Shown one piece after another: positions 8,857 through 18,387 of a DNA stretch of 64,000 bases. Numbering within the stretch: position 1 is the first letter of the stretch; every line of letters starts with the position of its first letter. Location of the stretch: positions 558,001-622,000 of the forward strand of contig NZ_JABFBC010000001.1 of the NCBI RefSeq assembly GCF_013093415.1. Direction: 5' to 3'. The notes under the pieces were generated by a model, which saw nothing but the letters and a program-made list of their open reading frames with translations, was not told where the DNA came from and searched no databases. The stretch is from Halovulum dunhuangense (GTDB taxonomy: Bacteria; Pseudomonadota; Alphaproteobacteria; Rhodobacterales; Rhodobacteraceae). A program made the position numbers and the translations under genes.

Positions 8857-9878
8857 CCGCCCTCGACGACCGTATCCCCGTGTTGACCGACGACGCGATC
8901 GCTACCAACGACCAGCGCCTGCGCGACGAAGCCAGCGCGCCGCTTCCCGAGATCCCCCAGGCGGAACCCACCAAGAAGACGCAGATCATCGCGATCTACG
9001 GCAAGGGTGGCATCGGCAAGAGCTTCACGCTGGCCAATCTCAGCCACATGATGGCAGAGCGCGGCAAGCGCGTGCTGCTGATCGGCTGCGATCCGAAATC
9101 CGACACCACGTCGCTTCTGTTCGGCGGCAAGGCCTGCCCGACCATCATCGAGACCTCGACGAAGAAGAACCTTGCGGGTGAGCCGGTCAAGATCGGCGAT
9201 GTCTGCTTCAAGTCTGGCGGCGTCTTCGCGATGGAGCTGGGCGGCCCCGAAGTGGGGCGCGGCTGCGGCGGGCGCGGCATCATCCACGGCTTCGAGCTGC
9301 TGGAAAAGCTGGGCTTCCACGACTGGGATTTCGACTACGTCCTGCTTGACTTCCTGGGCGACGTTGTCTGCGGCGGCTTCGGCCTGCCGATCGCGCGCGA
9401 CATGGCGCAGAAGGTGATCGTGGTCGCGTCCAACGACCTGCAATCGCTTTACGTCGCCAACAACGTCTGCTCGGCCGTGCAGTATTTCCGCAAGCTGGGC
9501 GGCAATGTCGGCGTCGCCGGCATGGTCATCAACAAGGATGACGGCACCGGAGAGGCGGCCGCCTTTGCAAAGTCGGTCAACATCCCCGTGCTGGCCGCGA
9601 TCCCTGCCGATGACGACCTGCGCCGGAAATCCGCGAATTACCAGATCGTCGGCACCGATGCCGGACCTTGGGGCGCGCTGTTCGGCGAACTGGCCGACAG
9701 CGTCGCGGAAGCGCCGCCCACCCATCCCTCGCCGCTCGATCAGGACGGACTCCTGGCGCTGTTCTCGGCCTCGCAGACCGGTGCCGACGTGGTGCTGGAG
9801 CCTGCGACGGATGCTGACATGCGCGGCAAGTACGCGGCTCCGCGCGAAAGCCTGGAGGTCGTTTACGACGATGTTTGA
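8853..9878 (+). CDS. bchX: Chlorophyllide reductase iron protein BchX
   Basis: BchX is the NifH-like ATP-dependent electron donor of chlorophyllide a reductase, which reduces the C7-C8 bond. The 341-residue protein has a Walker A P-loop (GKGGIGKS, residues about 51-58) and the two cysteines that bridge the dimer's [4Fe-4S] cluster (GRGCGGRG and GDVVCGG). An N-terminal extension of about 45 residues before the P-loop is normal for BchX and distinguishes it from BchL. The ATG overlaps the bchC stop. The gene ends inside a tiny ORF that bridges to bchY. Confidence 0.96.
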   Translation: MTALDDRIPVLTDDAIATNDQRLRDEASAPLPEIPQAEPTKKTQIIAIYGKGGIGKSFTLANLSHMMAERGKRVLLIGCDPKSDTTSLLFGGKACPTIIETSTKKNLAGEPVKIGDVCFKSGGVFAMELGGPEVGRGCGGRGIIHGFELLEKLGFHDWDFDYVLLDFLGDVVCGGFGLPIARDMAQKVIVVASNDLQSLYVANNVCSAVQYFRKLGGNVGVAGMVINKDDGTGEAAAFAKSVNIPVLAAIPADDDLRRKSANYQIVGTDAGPWGALFGELADSVAEAPPTHPSPLDQDGLLALFSASQTGADVVLEPATDADMRGKYAAPRESLEVVYDDV

Positions 9879-10035
9879 CCTCGACGCCCTGACCGCCGCC
9901 GATCGCCTCTTCGCAGCGCTGCCCGACCAGGCGCAGCCCGCGACAGACACGCGAACCGCAATGCCCCAGACACGGGAAGATCCCCGGCGCTGTCCGCATC
10001 TGCGGCTGGTGGCAGGGTCCGAGGTGGCGTCATGA
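9871..10035 (+). CDS. Possible 54-residue ORF bridging bchX and bchY
   Basis: An ATG at 9871 overlaps the end of bchX by eight bases, and its TGA overlaps the bchY ATG (ATGA, 10032-10035), so the ORF exactly fills the 153-base gap. The predicted peptide is hydrophilic, has one Cys in an RRCPHLRL segment, and has no signal peptide or membrane helix. I do not recognise it. The tight overlaps at both ends suggest translational coupling, either as a real small protein or as a leader that delivers ribosomes to bchY. Chance openness in GC-rich DNA is the alternative. Confidence 0.4.
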   Translation: MFDLDALTAADRLFAALPDQAQPATDTRTAMPQTREDPRRCPHLRLVAGSEVAS

Positions 10036-11600
10036 CGGACGAGATCCGCTACGACGCCGCGAACGAAGCGCCGGTCCTGACCGGCAGCACGACCGCCCCG
10101 GCCGATCCGCAGCCGGGAACCGCCGATGGCCTTGGCTGCCACGCGGGTGCGGACGAGATGCGGAAGGCTGCAGAGATGTCAGGCAAGTCCGACATCCTGG
10201 AGCAATACGCGAAGGACTACCCGACGGGGCCGCACGACAAGCCGCAAAGCATGTGTCCTGCATTTGGTTCCCTTCGGGTAGGGCTGAGGACGCGGCGGGT
10301 GGCGACTGTTCTCTCTGGTTCAGCCTGCTGCGTCTTCGGCCTGACATTCGTGTCCCACTTCTACGGGGCGCGCAGGTCGGTGGGATATGTCCCCTTCAAC
10401 TCGGAATCCCTGGTGACCGGCAAGCTGTTCGAGGATATCCGCGACGCCGTGCACGAGATGGCCGATCCCGAGCATTTCGATGCGATCATCGTGACGAACC
10501 TGTGCGTGCCGACTGCCAGCGGCGTTCCGCTGCGCCTGCTTCCCAAACAGATCAACGGCGTGCGCATCGTGGGCATCGACGTGCCGGGTTTCGGCATCCC
10601 GACCCATGCCGAAGCCAAGGACGTGCTGGCCGGCGCCATGCTCGCCTATGCCCGCGCCGAGGTGAAGGCCGGCCCGGTACCCGCCCCGCGCGGTGCGCGT
10701 TCCGACCGTCCGACCATCACGCTTCTGGGCGAGATGTTCCCCGCCGATCCCATGAGCATCGGTCGCATGCTGGAGCCGCTAGGCCTTGCAGCGGGGCAGA
10801 CCGTGCCGGTGCGCGACTGGCGCGAACTTTACGCGGCGCTCGACTGCTCGGCCGTGGCCGCGATCCATCCTTTCTATACCGCCGCCGTGCGCGAGTTCGA
10901 GGCGGCGGGCCGCCCGATCCTCGGCTCTGCCCCCGTGGGGGTGGACGGAACCGAGGCCTGGCTCAAGGCGGTGGGCGACATTCATGGCGTGGCAGCCTCC
11001 CGTGTGGATGCGGCGCTCAACACCCTGCTGCCCGAGATCCGGTCGGCACTCCTGGGTGCGCCGATCGACGGAACCATCACGCTTTCCGGCTACGAGGGGT
11101 CCGAGTTGCTGGTTGCCCGCCTGCTGATCGAAAGCGGTGCGCGGGTTCCTTACGTCGGTACCGCCTGCGCGAAGTCGCCCTGGTCGGCCGATGATGCAGC
11201 CTGGCTGCGCGCCCGCGGCGTGACCGTTAAGTTCCGCGCCTCGCTCGAGGATGACTGCGCCGCGATGGAGGGGCTGCGCCCCGACCTTGCCATCGGGACC
11301 ACCCCCGTCGTGCAGAAGGCCAAGGAGCTGGGGATCCCCGGGCTCTACTTCACCAACCTGATCTCTGCCCGCCCGCTGATGGGCGCCGCCGGCGCCGGGT
11401 CGCTTGCGACCGTGGTGAACGCGGCCATGGCCAACAAGGGCCGCATGGACCGCATGCGGGAATTCTTCGAAGGCGTCGGCCATGCCGACACCGCCGGCGT
11501 CTGGGAAGGCGCGCCGAACCTGCAACCGGATTTCCGGGCTCGCCAGCAGAAGAAGCTGGAAAAGCAGGCCCGCGCCGCCAAGGCCGAGGAGATGATCTGA
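10032..11600 (+). CDS. bchY: Chlorophyllide reductase subunit BchY
   Basis: BchY is the NifD-like subunit of chlorophyllide a reductase. With BchZ it forms the catalytic heterotetramer that receives electrons from BchX. The 522-residue protein carries the expected cluster cysteines in [18 protein letters not shown] and [10 protein letters not shown], within the first 180 residues. The first 50 residues are poorly conserved and acidic, so the true start could be slightly downstream; the ATG at 10032 overlaps the stop of the bridging ORF. bchZ follows after 37 bases. Confidence 0.95.
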   Translation: MTDEIRYDAANEAPVLTGSTTAPADPQPGTADGLGCHAGADEMRKAAEMSGKSDILEQYAKDYPTGPHDKPQSMCPAFGSLRVGLRTRRVATVLSGSACCVFGLTFVSHFYGARRSVGYVPFNSESLVTGKLFEDIRDAVHEMADPEHFDAIIVTNLCVPTASGVPLRLLPKQINGVRIVGIDVPGFGIPTHAEAKDVLAGAMLAYARAEVKAGPVPAPRGARSDRPTITLLGEMFPADPMSIGRMLEPLGLAAGQTVPVRDWRELYAALDCSAVAAIHPFYTAAVREFEAAGRPILGSAPVGVDGTEAWLKAVGDIHGVAASRVDAALNTLLPEIRSALLGAPIDGTITLSGYEGSELLVARLLIESGARVPYVGTACAKSPWSADDAAWLRARGVTVKFRASLEDDCAAMEGLRPDLAIGTTPVVQKAKELGIPGLYFTNLISARPLMGAAGAGSLATVVNAAMANKGRMDRMREFFEGVGHADTAGVWEGAPNLQPDFRARQQKKLEKQARAAKAEEMI

Positions 11601-11637
11601 TGGCCCGCACCCAACCATGTTTCGCGGGGGGCCGGTC

Positions 11638-13113
11638 ATGCTGATCCAGGATCACGACCGCGCGGGCGGCTATTGGGGCGCAGTCTATGCCTTCACCGCG
11701 GTGAAGGGGCTCCAGGTCGTCATCGACGGGCCCGTGGGCTGCGAGAACCTGCCGGTCACCTCCGTCCTGCACTACACCGACGGCCTGCCGCCGCATGAAT
11801 TGCCCATCGTCGTCACCGGCCTGGGCGAGGAAGAGCTGGGCCGCGCCGGAACCGAAGGCGCGATGAAGCGCGCCTGGGGCACCCTCGACCCGGCGCTTCC
11901 CGCGGTGGTCGTCACCGGCTCCATCGCCGAGATGATCGGCGGCGGCGTCACCCCGCAGGGAACCAACATCCAGCGCTTCCTGCCGCGTACCATCGACGAG
12001 GATCAGTGGCAGGCCGCCGACCGGGCGATGACCTGGCTCTTCACCGAGTTCGGGATGACCAAGGGCCGGATGCCGCGCATCCCCGTCCGTCCCGAGGGGG
12101 CGAAGCCGCGGGTCAACATCCTGGGCCCGATGTACGGCACCTTCAACATGCCGTCCGACCTGGCCGAGATCCGGCGCCTGGTCGAAGGGATCGGCGCCGA
12201 GATCAACATGGTCATGCCGCTTGGCTCCCATCTGGCCGACATGGCGAAGCTGGTCGATGCCGACGTGAACGTGGTCATGTACCGCGAATTCGGTCGCGGC
12301 CTGGCCGAGGTGCTGGGCAAGCCCTATCTCCAGGCGCCCGTGGGCATCGAGTCGACCACGGCCTTCCTTCGCAAGCTGGGCGACCTGCTCGACCTTGATC
12401 CCGAGCCGTTCATCCAGACCGAGAAGCATTCCACGATCAAGCCGGTCTGGGATCTGTGGCGCTCGGTCACGCAGGATTTCTTTGCGACGGCCAGCTTCGC
12501 GATCGTCGCCAACGAGACCTATGCAAGGGGCATCCGGAATTACCTGGAAAACGATCTGGGCCTGCCCTGCGCCTTTGCCGTCGCCCGCGTCGCCGGTCGC
12601 AAGACCGACAATGACGCGGTGCGCGACCTGATGCACGAGACGCGGCCGCTGATCGTGCTCGGGTCGATCAACGAAAAGATCTACATGGCCGAGATGGGCG
12701 CTGGCTTCGGGCCGCGACCGGCCTTCATCGCGGCGTCCTTCCCCGGCGCTGCGATCCGCCGGCACACCGGGACGCCCTTCATGGGCTATGCCGGGGCGAC
12801 CTGGCTGCTTCAGGAAATCTGCAACGGGCTGTTCGACGCGCTGTTCCACATCCTGCCCCTGGGCAGCGAGATGGATGCCGGCGCCGCCACCCCCACGACG
12901 CTGCGCCGCGACCTGCCATGGGACGCCGAGGCGCAGCGGCTTCTCGACGAGATCGTCGCCCGCCATCCGATCCTGACCCGGATCTCGGCGGCGAAAAACC
13001 TGCGCGATGCGGCCGAGAAGGCCGCGCTCGATGCAGGGGCGGACCGGGTCGCCGCCGAACAGGTGGCCGCACTCGCACCCGCCAAACGGGTTCCCGACAG
13101 GAAGGAGAACTGA
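11638..13113 (+). CDS. bchZ: Chlorophyllide reductase subunit BchZ
   Basis: BchZ is the NifK-like partner of BchY in chlorophyllide a reductase. The 491-residue product has the N-terminal [17 protein letters not shown] block typical of BchZ and the cluster cysteine in [12 protein letters not shown]. The ATG at 11638 was preferred over the in-frame ATG at 11617 because it gives the canonical N-terminus. Two bases separate its stop from pufQ, consistent with a bchCXYZ-puf superoperon. The puf promoter probably lies within or just upstream of this gene's 3' end, but I could not place it. Confidence 0.95.
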   Translation: MLIQDHDRAGGYWGAVYAFTAVKGLQVVIDGPVGCENLPVTSVLHYTDGLPPHELPIVVTGLGEEELGRAGTEGAMKRAWGTLDPALPAVVVTGSIAEMIGGGVTPQGTNIQRFLPRTIDEDQWQAADRAMTWLFTEFGMTKGRMPRIPVRPEGAKPRVNILGPMYGTFNMPSDLAEIRRLVEGIGAEINMVMPLGSHLADMAKLVDADVNVVMYREFGRGLAEVLGKPYLQAPVGIESTTAFLRKLGDLLDLDPEPFIQTEKHSTIKPVWDLWRSVTQDFFATASFAIVANETYARGIRNYLENDLGLPCAFAVARVAGRKTDNDAVRDLMHETRPLIVLGSINEKIYMAEMGAGFGPRPAFIAASFPGAAIRRHTGTPFMGYAGATWLLQEICNGLFDALFHILPLGSEMDAGAATPTTLRRDLPWDAEAQRLLDEIVARHPILTRISAAKNLRDAAEKAALDAGADRVAAEQVAALAPAKRVPDRKEN

Positions 13114-13115
13114 CA

Positions 13116-13328
13116 ATGCATGCCAGATCCCAACATCTCGCCCATGCGAGACCGCGATCGCAGGGCTTCGAGTACGCGCTCTACTTCGCGCTGGTCTTCG
13201 CCATTTCGCTGATCCCCGCCGCAGCCCGCATGGTGCTGCCCCGGCGCGGTCAGCCCCGTCGCTTCTTCGTTACCGATGCCTGGTCTCGTGCCGGCGAGGT
13301 GACGCCGAAGATCTTCTCGGCCCTGTAA
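13116..13328 (+). CDS. pufQ: PufQ, bacteriochlorophyll-related membrane protein
   Basis: PufQ is a small membrane protein needed for normal bacteriochlorophyll flux and pigment-protein formation in Rhodobacter. The 70-residue product has one hydrophobic helix (about residues 19-40) followed by a basic segment and an FVTDAWSRAGEVTPKI tail, as in known PufQ proteins of about 74 residues. GAAGGAG lies eight bases before the ATG. It begins two bases after bchZ and is followed by a 124-base leader to pufB that carries a pufK-like ORF. Confidence 0.88.
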   Translation: MHARSQHLAHARPRSQGFEYALYFALVFAISLIPAAARMVLPRRGQPRRFFVTDAWSRAGEVTPKIFSAL

Positions 13329-13387
13329 CAGGGGCCGGGAACCGTCATCCGAAGGGTGGAGACACCTGCCGGATAGCCCAGTCCCGC

Positions 13388-13489
13388 ATGGGGCAGGGCA
13401 CCCTGGCCGCGAGGGTTCCGCGGCTCGGTCTGACCATCCAGGAGGATAGTTTATGGCTGACAATACTGGCCTGTCGTTTACGGGCCTGA
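13388..13489 (+). CDS. Possible PufK-like leader ORF overlapping the pufB start
   Basis: A 33-codon frame starts at ATG 13388 and ends at 13489, 37 bases inside pufB in another frame. In Rhodobacter sphaeroides a short ORF, pufK, lies between pufQ and pufB and affects puf translation. The position here is comparable, but I see no sequence basis for calling homology. A GCCGCG/CGCGGC hairpin (13408-13426) lies inside the frame. It may act by translation rather than through its peptide. Confidence 0.3.
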   Translation: MGQGTLAARVPRLGLTIQEDSLWLTILACRLRA

Positions 13490-13602
13490 CCGATGACCAG
13501 GCGCAGGAACTGCACAGTGTCTACATGAGCGGTCTGACGCTTTTCAGCGTCGTCGCGATTGTTGCTCACCTTGCGGTCTTCATCTGGCGGCCCTGGTTCT
13601 AA
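13453..13602 (+). CDS. pufB: Light-harvesting 1 beta subunit PufB
   Basis: PufB is the beta antenna polypeptide of the LH1 ring around the reaction centre. The 49-residue protein has the standard layout: a polar N-terminus, conserved His21, a transmembrane helix, and bacteriochlorophyll ligand His39 in [18 protein letters not shown] sits about seven bases before the ATG. pufA follows after ten bases. Confidence 0.97.
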   Translation: MADNTGLSFTGLTDDQAQELHSVYMSGLTLFSVVAIVAHLAVFIWRPWF

Positions 13603-13612
13603 GGAGATGGAC

Positions 13613-13777
13613 ATGAGCAAGTTCTACAAGATCTGGCTGGTGTTCGATCCCCGCCGCGTTTTCGTGGCGCAAGGGGTCTTCCTCTTCCTGCTGGCAGCGA
13701 TGATTCACCTCGTCCTGCTGAGCACGGATCGCTACAACTGGTTCGAAGTCGCCGACGCCAAGTACGCGGCGGAATGA
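13613..13777 (+). CDS. pufA: Light-harvesting 1 alpha subunit PufA
   Basis: PufA is the alpha antenna polypeptide of LH1. The 54-residue protein has the [17 protein letters not shown]-terminal motif, one transmembrane helix, and the bacteriochlorophyll ligand His32 ([10 protein letters not shown]). AAGGAG precedes the ATG. A strong hairpin follows the gene (13834-13865), as is usual for puf operons in which pufBA mRNA outlasts pufLM mRNA. Confidence 0.97.
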   Translation: MSKFYKIWLVFDPRRVFVAQGVFLFLLAAMIHLVLLSTDRYNWFEVADAKYAAE

Positions 13778-13833
13778 TCCGCCCCGACTGAAGCCTCTGG
13801 CGGCTCTCTTCCAGTTGAAGTGGGCTCAGAAAT

Positions 13834-13865
13834 TGCCGCGGGCGGGGAACCTCCCGGCCGCGGCA
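13834..13865 (+). other. Intercistronic hairpin between pufA and pufL
   Basis: TGCCGCGG pairs perfectly with CCGCGGCA, and an inner GGG/CCC pairing extends the stem around a short loop. There is no T tract, so it is more likely an mRNA-stabilising structure than a terminator. In Rhodobacter such structures protect pufBA mRNA from 3' decay and help set the antenna to reaction-centre ratio. Confidence 0.75.
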
Positions 13866-13926
13866 GACATGAACCAATGACGGCATGGGCCCCCTAGGCA
13901 CCGGCCGCCCAAGCGGAGACAGAAGT

Positions 13927-14754
13927 ATGGCTTTGCTCAGCTTCGAAAGAAAATATCGCGTCCGCGGGGGGACGCTCGTCGGCGGTAACCTGTTCGACTT
14001 CTGGGTCGGCCCCTTCTATGTCGGCTTCTTCGGCGTAACGGGGTTCTTCTTTGCCGCCCTCGGCACGATCCTGATCTTCTACGGCGCGGCCCTCGGGCCC
14101 ACCTGGAACCCCTGGCTCATCTCGATCTACCCGCCCAAGGTCGAGGACGGCCTTGCCTTCATGCCTCTGATGGAGGGCGGCCTCTGGCAGATCATCACCA
14201 TCTGCGCGATCGGCGCCTTCGTGTGCTGGGCACTCAGGGAAGTCGAGATCTGCAACAAGCTCGGCATGGGCTATCATGTGCCCTTCGCCTTCGGCGTCGC
14301 CATCCTTGCCTTCGTGACGCTGAACGTCATCCGGCCGATCCTGATGGGCGGCTGGGGTTATGCCTTCCCCTACGGCATCTGGACCCATCTCGACTGGGTT
14401 TCGAACGTGGGATACGCCTATGGCAACTTCCACTACAATCCGGCGCACATGCTGGCGGTGTCGCTGTTCTTCACGACGACCCTGGCGCTTGCGCTGCACG
14501 GCTCGCTGATCCTGTCGGCCACGAACCCCACCGAAAGGGAAGTCCGGTCCCCCGACCATGAGGACACCTATTTCCGGGATTTCATCGGCTATTCGATCGG
14601 CCCGCTCGGCATCCACCGCTTGGGCCTTCTGCTCGCGCTGAATGCCGGTCTGTGGTCGGCCATCTGCATCGTCATCTCTGGCCCGCTCTGGGAAGATCAG
14701 TGGATCTACTGGTGGGACTGGTACCTGAACCTGCCCTTCTGGGCGGACCTGTAA
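13927..14754 (+). CDS. pufL: Photosynthetic reaction centre L subunit PufL
   Basis: PufL is one of the two five-helix core subunits that bind bacteriochlorophylls, bacteriopheophytins, quinone and non-heme iron. In the 275-residue protein the ligand histidines are at residues 154 and 174 (special pair and accessory region), and 191 and 230 (iron). An LHDW-like THLDW and the GIHRLG motif are intact. It is a few residues shorter than the roughly 282 of Rhodobacter sphaeroides. pufM follows after 13 bases. Confidence 0.97.
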   Translation: MALLSFERKYRVRGGTLVGGNLFDFWVGPFYVGFFGVTGFFFAALGTILIFYGAALGPTWNPWLISIYPPKVEDGLAFMPLMEGGLWQIITICAIGAFVCWALREVEICNKLGMGYHVPFAFGVAILAFVTLNVIRPILMGGWGYAFPYGIWTHLDWVSNVGYAYGNFHYNPAHMLAVSLFFTTTLALALHGSLILSATNPTEREVRSPDHEDTYFRDFIGYSIGPLGIHRLGLLLALNAGLWSAICIVISGPLWEDQWIYWWDWYLNLPFWADL

Positions 14755-14767
14755 GGAGGGTGTGAAA

Positions 14768-15730
14768 ATGGCGCTCGAATATCAAAACATCTTCACGCAG
14801 GTCCAGGTACAGGGTCCACCCGAATTGGGCATGGGCGTGGAGAAGGGGTGGAATACCGACCGCGTCGGAACGCCCGCCTTCTCCAAGCTGGCCGGCTGGT
14901 TCGGCAACGCCCAGCTTGGCCCGGTGCATCTTGGCTTCTTCGGGGTCATCGCCCTGGTGGCGGGCGCGCTCTGGTTCTTCATCGTGGGCCTGAACTTCTG
15001 GATCCAGGTGGACTTCAACCCGGCGCGCTTCCTCAAGGAGCTGTTCTACCTCTCGCTCGATCCGCCCACCGAGAACTACGGCCTTGGCATGGCCCCGCTG
15101 AACGAAGGCGGATGGTGGCTCATCTCCTCCTTCTTCCTTCTCGTGTCGGTCCTGGCCTGGTGGGTGCGCAGCTACTCGCGGGCACGCGCTCTGGGCATGG
15201 GCTACCATGTCTGCTGGGCCTTCGCCTCGGCGATCTGGCTGTTCCTCGTCCTCGGCCTGATCCGGCCGCTGATGATGGGAAGCTGGGCAGAGGCGGTTCC
15301 TTACGGGATCTTCCCGCATCTCGACTGGACCAACAACTTCTCGCTGACCTACGGGAACCTGTTCTACAACCCGTTCCACGCGCTTTCGATCGTCTTCCTC
15401 TACGGCTCGACCCTGCTCTTCGCGATGCACGGCGCCACCATCCTCGCGGTGACGCGGGTCGGCGGCGACCGCGAGATCGAGCAGATCGTCGACCGCGGCA
15501 CGGCGTCGGAACGTGCGGGCCTGTTCTGGCGCTGGACCATGGGCTTCAACGCCACGATGGAAGGCATCCATCGCTGGGCCTGGTGGTTCGCGGTGCTGAC
15601 CACCCTGACGGGCGGTATCGGCATCCTGCTCACCGGGACGGTCGTGGACAACTGGTACGACTGGGCGGTGGAACGTGGCTACGGCCCGGTCTATGGCCCC
15701 GAGATCGAGATCCCCGGCACAGGCGGATAA
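14768..15730 (+). CDS. pufM: Photosynthetic reaction centre M subunit PufM
   Basis: PufM pairs with PufL to form the reaction-centre core. The 320-residue protein has the expected histidines ([26 protein letters not shown]) and the iron-ligand Glu region ([13 protein letters not shown]). Its C-terminus, after [13 protein letters not shown], adds a Pro/Gly-rich tail ([12 protein letters not shown]), making it longer than the roughly 307 residues of Rhodobacter sphaeroides. AAGGAGG precedes the ATG. No pufX or pufC follows; the next gene is hemE on the other strand. Confidence 0.97.
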   Translation: MALEYQNIFTQVQVQGPPELGMGVEKGWNTDRVGTPAFSKLAGWFGNAQLGPVHLGFFGVIALVAGALWFFIVGLNFWIQVDFNPARFLKELFYLSLDPPTENYGLGMAPLNEGGWWLISSFFLLVSVLAWWVRSYSRARALGMGYHVCWAFASAIWLFLVLGLIRPLMMGSWAEAVPYGIFPHLDWTNNFSLTYGNLFYNPFHALSIVFLYGSTLLFAMHGATILAVTRVGGDREIEQIVDRGTASERAGLFWRWTMGFNATMEGIHRWAWWFAVLTTLTGGIGILLTGTVVDNWYDWAVERGYGPVYGPEIEIPGTGG

Positions 15731-15736
15731 GCTTTC

Positions 15737-15768
15737 GCGGCGCGCGGGGGGCGACCCCGGCGCGCCGC
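15737..15768 (+). other. GC-rich hairpin directly after pufM
   Basis: GCGGCGCGC-GGGG pairs with CCCC-GGCGCGCCGC with a single bulge. No T run follows, so it probably protects the pufLM 3' end or acts with the terminator 45 bases further on. Confidence 0.6.
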
Positions 15769-15812
15769 AGCAAGACCCCTCCCCCGTGTCACCAAATATG
15801 CGCGGGATACCT

Positions 15813-15841
15813 GGCCGCATCGGCAACGATGCGGCCTTTTT
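15813..15841 (+). terminator. Rho-independent terminator of the puf operon
   Basis: A perfect ten-base-pair stem (GGCCGCATCG/CGATGCGGCC) with a GCAA tetraloop is followed by five T residues. The T run lies on the + strand side, so it ends puf transcription rather than that of the opposing hemE. Confidence 0.93.
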
Positions 15842-15910
15842 GCATTCTCAATACGCGAAATCAGGGTCGGGATACGGGAATGGCGGGGCGCGCTGCGCCC
15901 CGTCCGGCTG

Positions 15911-16945
15911 TCAGCCGCGCAGGGCTTTCAGCATCACGTCCACATTGGCCGGGTCCGCCTCGGGCGTGATCCCGTGGCCAAGGTTGAAGATATGCGGCCC
16001 ATCGGCAAAGGCCTCGACGGTTTCCCGCACGGACCGCACAAGCGCATCGCCCCCGGTGACCAGCAGCATCGGATCGAGGTTGCCCTGGACGCAGGTCAGC
16101 GGCTGGAGGTTCTCGGCCGCCCACCGGGGATCGACATTGGTGTCGATCGCACAGGCCGCAACACCGGTCGCCTTGACGAAGGGGATCACCTTTTCACCCG
16201 CCTGTCGCGGGAAGCCGATCACTGGCACGCCGGGCGCCACCGAATGGATGCGGTCGATGATCCGCCGGGCCGGTTCCGTGGCGTATTTCTCGAAAAGCCC
16301 GCCGGGCAGGGCGCCGGCCCAGCTGTCGAACAGCTTCACCGCCTCGGCCCCGGCCTCGATCTGGGCGATCAGGTATTCCGCCGTCGCCTCTGTCAGCAGG
16401 TCCATCAGCCGGTCGAAACCCTCGGGGTCGGCATACATCATCCGCCGCGCGGGGCCCTGTTCCTTGGTGCCCCGACCGGCGATCATGTAGGTGGCGACGG
16501 TCCATGGCGCGCCGGCAAAGCCGATGAGCGTCGTCTCTTGCGGCAGTGCGCGCGAAAGGATGCGCACCGTTTCATAGACCGGGGCAAGCGTCTCGTGGAT
16601 GTCCTCGATCGGCTTCAGCCGGTCCAGCTCGGCCCCCGAGGTGATGGTGGACAGCCGCGGCCCCTCGCCATCGACGAACCACAGGTCGGCGCCGAGCGCC
16701 TGCGGCAGAAGCAGGATGTCGGCGAACAGGATCGCGGCATCGAAGCCGTAGCGCCGGATCGGCTGGAGCGTCACCTCGGCTGCCAGCTCGGGCGTGTAGC
16801 ACAGATCGAGAAAGCTGCCCGCCTGCGTCCGCGTCGCGCGGTATTCGGGCAGGTAACGCCCCGCCTGTCGCATCATCCACACGGGCGGCACGGGCAGCGT
16901 TTCGCCCGCAAGCGCACGCATGATCGACTTTTCGTTTCGCTGCAT
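15911..16945 (-). CDS. hemE: Uroporphyrinogen decarboxylase HemE
   Basis: HemE decarboxylates uroporphyrinogen III to coproporphyrinogen III on the common heme and bacteriochlorophyll route. The 344-residue protein has the [16 protein letters not shown] signature (residues about 20-35) and a conserved [13 protein letters not shown] segment. The ATG at 16945 was preferred over an upstream one at 17056 because the longer form would read through the divergent promoter and its PpsR box. It is transcribed divergently from hemC and convergently with puf. Confidence 0.95.
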   Translation of the reverse strand: MQRNEKSIMRALAGETLPVPPVWMMRQAGRYLPEYRATRTQAGSFLDLCYTPELAAEVTLQPIRRYGFDAAILFADILLLPQALGADLWFVDGEGPRLSTITSGAELDRLKPIEDIHETLAPVYETVRILSRALPQETTLIGFAGAPWTVATYMIAGRGTKEQGPARRMMYADPEGFDRLMDLLTEATAEYLIAQIEAGAEAVKLFDSWAGALPGGLFEKYATEPARRIIDRIHSVAPGVPVIGFPRQAGEKVIPFVKATGVAACAIDTNVDPRWAAENLQPLTCVQGNLDPMLLVTGGDALVRSVRETVEAFADGPHIFNLGHGITPEADPANVDVMLKALRG

Positions 16946-16960
16946 CAGACCCTCTCTCGA

Positions 16961-16978
16961 TGTCACGCGAACCTTACA
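16961..16978. promoter_or_regulatory. PpsR/CrtJ box between hemE and hemC
   Basis: A perfect TGT-N12-ACA palindrome (TGT 16961-16963, ACA 16976-16978) lies 15 bases before the hemE ATG and 72 before hemC. It would bring early tetrapyrrole synthesis under the same control as bch and crt genes. CrtJ control of hem genes has been reported in Rhodobacter capsulatus. Confidence 0.7.
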
Positions 16979-17050
16979 GGTCACTGTGCCCGAGGGAAAG
17001 ACCGGATATCCCGATTGCGCCTTCCAGAGCAGCGGGTTAGGGTCATTGTC

Positions 17051-17998
17051 ATGCAAGGATTACACCCCTCTGAAAAGCACCCCCTGCGCATCGGAACCCG
17101 CGGCTCGCCGCTGGCGCTGGCGCAGGCACGCGAGACCCGTGCGCGGCTGATGGCGGCGCATGACCTGCCCGAGGCCGCGTTCGAGATCGTGGTCATCAAG
17201 ACCACCGGCGATCGTGTGCTCGACCGCCCCCTGGGCGAGATCGGCGGCAAGGGGCTGTTCACCCGGGAAATCGAGGATGCGATGCTGGATGGAAGCATCG
17301 ATATCGCCGTCCATTCCATGAAGGACATGCCGGTGGACCAGCCGGACGGGCTGGTGCTGGACTGCTACCTTCCGCGGGAGGATGTGCGCGATGCGTTCGT
17401 CTCGCTCGCCTGGGGCGGGATCGACGCGCTTCCGCAAGGCGCGGTCGTCGGCACATCCAGCCTGCGGCGCCGGGCGCAGCTGAAGCACCGCCGTCCGGAT
17501 CTTCAGGTGGTCGAATTCCGGGGCAACGTGCAGACCCGGTTGCGCAAGCTTGGCGATGGGGTGGCGGTCGCGACCTTCCTTGCCATGGCGGGGCTGACCC
17601 GGCTTGGCATGCTTCGGGACGTGCCTCACAACCCGATCGCCACGGACGACATGCTGCCAGCGGTCGCCCAGGGCGCAATCGGGATCGAGCGCCGCGCCGA
17701 TGACGCGGCGGTGGCGGCGCTGTTGTCGCCCATTCACGATACCGACACCGGCCATCGCATGGCGGCTGAGCGGGCGTTTCTCCGGGGCCTCGACGGGTCG
17801 TGCCAGACCCCGATCGGCGGGCTGGCGGAGTTCGATGGCAAGGGCGGCATCCGCCTGCGGGGAGAGATCATCCGCCCCGACGGATCGGAAAGCCTGACGC
17901 ACGAAATCAGCGGCCCGATCGCGGATGCGGCCGCCATGGGCGCCGCCGCGGCCGAGGCCCTGCGCAGCCGTGCAAGCGCGGATTTCTTCGCCTCCTGA
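17051..17998 (+). CDS. hemC: Hydroxymethylbilane synthase HemC
   Basis: HemC (porphobilinogen deaminase) polymerises four porphobilinogens into hydroxymethylbilane. The 315-residue protein has the [15 protein letters not shown]-terminus, the HSMKDMP and [10 protein letters not shown] motifs, and Cys251 (GSCQTP), which holds the dipyrromethane cofactor. The ATG at 17051 fits the conserved N-terminus. It is divergent from hemE over a 105-base region with a PpsR box. Confidence 0.95.
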   Translation: MQGLHPSEKHPLRIGTRGSPLALAQARETRARLMAAHDLPEAAFEIVVIKTTGDRVLDRPLGEIGGKGLFTREIEDAMLDGSIDIAVHSMKDMPVDQPDGLVLDCYLPREDVRDAFVSLAWGGIDALPQGAVVGTSSLRRRAQLKHRRPDLQVVEFRGNVQTRLRKLGDGVAVATFLAMAGLTRLGMLRDVPHNPIATDDMLPAVAQGAIGIERRADDAAVAALLSPIHDTDTGHRMAAERAFLRGLDGSCQTPIGGLAEFDGKGGIRLRGEIIRPDGSESLTHEISGPIADAAAMGAAAAEALRSRASADFFAS

Positions 17999-18011
17999 CC
18001 TGATTCGTGGT

Positions 18012-18034
18012 ATCGTTACGGTTGTAGTAACGAT
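18012..18034 (+). repeat. Inverted repeat after hemC
   Basis: ATCGTTAC and GTAACGAT form a perfect eight-base inverted repeat around a seven-base spacer. A second hairpin follows at once (CGGGGC/GCCCCG, 18039-18055). Neither has a T tract. They may be a weak terminator for hemC or an operator for the small gene at 18070. Confidence 0.5.
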
Positions 18035-18069
18035 CACGCGGGGCTGTTTGCCCCGATCAGGAGTGCGCC

Positions 18070-18384
18070 ATGACGCGTGTCTTCGCCGTACCCAATCCCA
18101 ACTATGCCAACATCACGGTCGAAGTCATCCAGTCGCGCGCGCTGGCGGACCTGCTGGTCTATCGCAACGACAAGGCGGTGTCCGAGGCGCATGACGAGTC
18201 GATCTGGACCTTTGTCGAACAGCGCCAGAACGCGCATATCGCCGTGTATTTCACCCATGAGGGGCGGGGCATGGCGCATCTGCGCATCGCCTATGTTCCG
18301 AACGCGACGCTTGCCGGCTGGATGAAGCATCATCGCCTGCGTGGCAGGCTGAACCGGCGCCACCCGGAGCTGGCGCTGGGCTGA
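18070..18384 (+). CDS. Small repeat protein, DUF6150-like (tentative)
   Basis: This 104-residue protein has internally repeated short strands of the pattern Ala-(Asp/His)-hydrophobic-x-hydrophobic-(Val/Ala)-Tyr (ALADLLVYR, NAHIAVYF, MAHLRIAYV), a layout I associate with small DUF6150-type proteins. It has no cysteines, signal peptide or membrane helix, and a basic C-terminal tail. CAGGAG lies seven bases before the ATG. It sits alone between hemC and the convergent idi, three bases from the idi stop, with two hairpins upstream. Its function is unknown; a photosynthetic role is suggested only by location. Confidence 0.7.
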   Translation: MTRVFAVPNPNYANITVEVIQSRALADLLVYRNDKAVSEAHDESIWTFVEQRQNAHIAVYFTHEGRGMAHLRIAYVPNATLAGWMKHHRLRGRLNRRHPELALG

Positions 18385-18387
18385 CCC

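Noticed and set aside
11599-11643. Tiny ORF starting at the bchY stop
   Set aside because: It runs only about 14 codons to a TGA over the bchZ start and has no conserved feature; chance overlap is sufficient.
15731-15910. pufX or pufC after pufM
   Set aside because: The 180 bases hold a hairpin, a terminator and no coding frame with a heme motif or a PufX-like helix.
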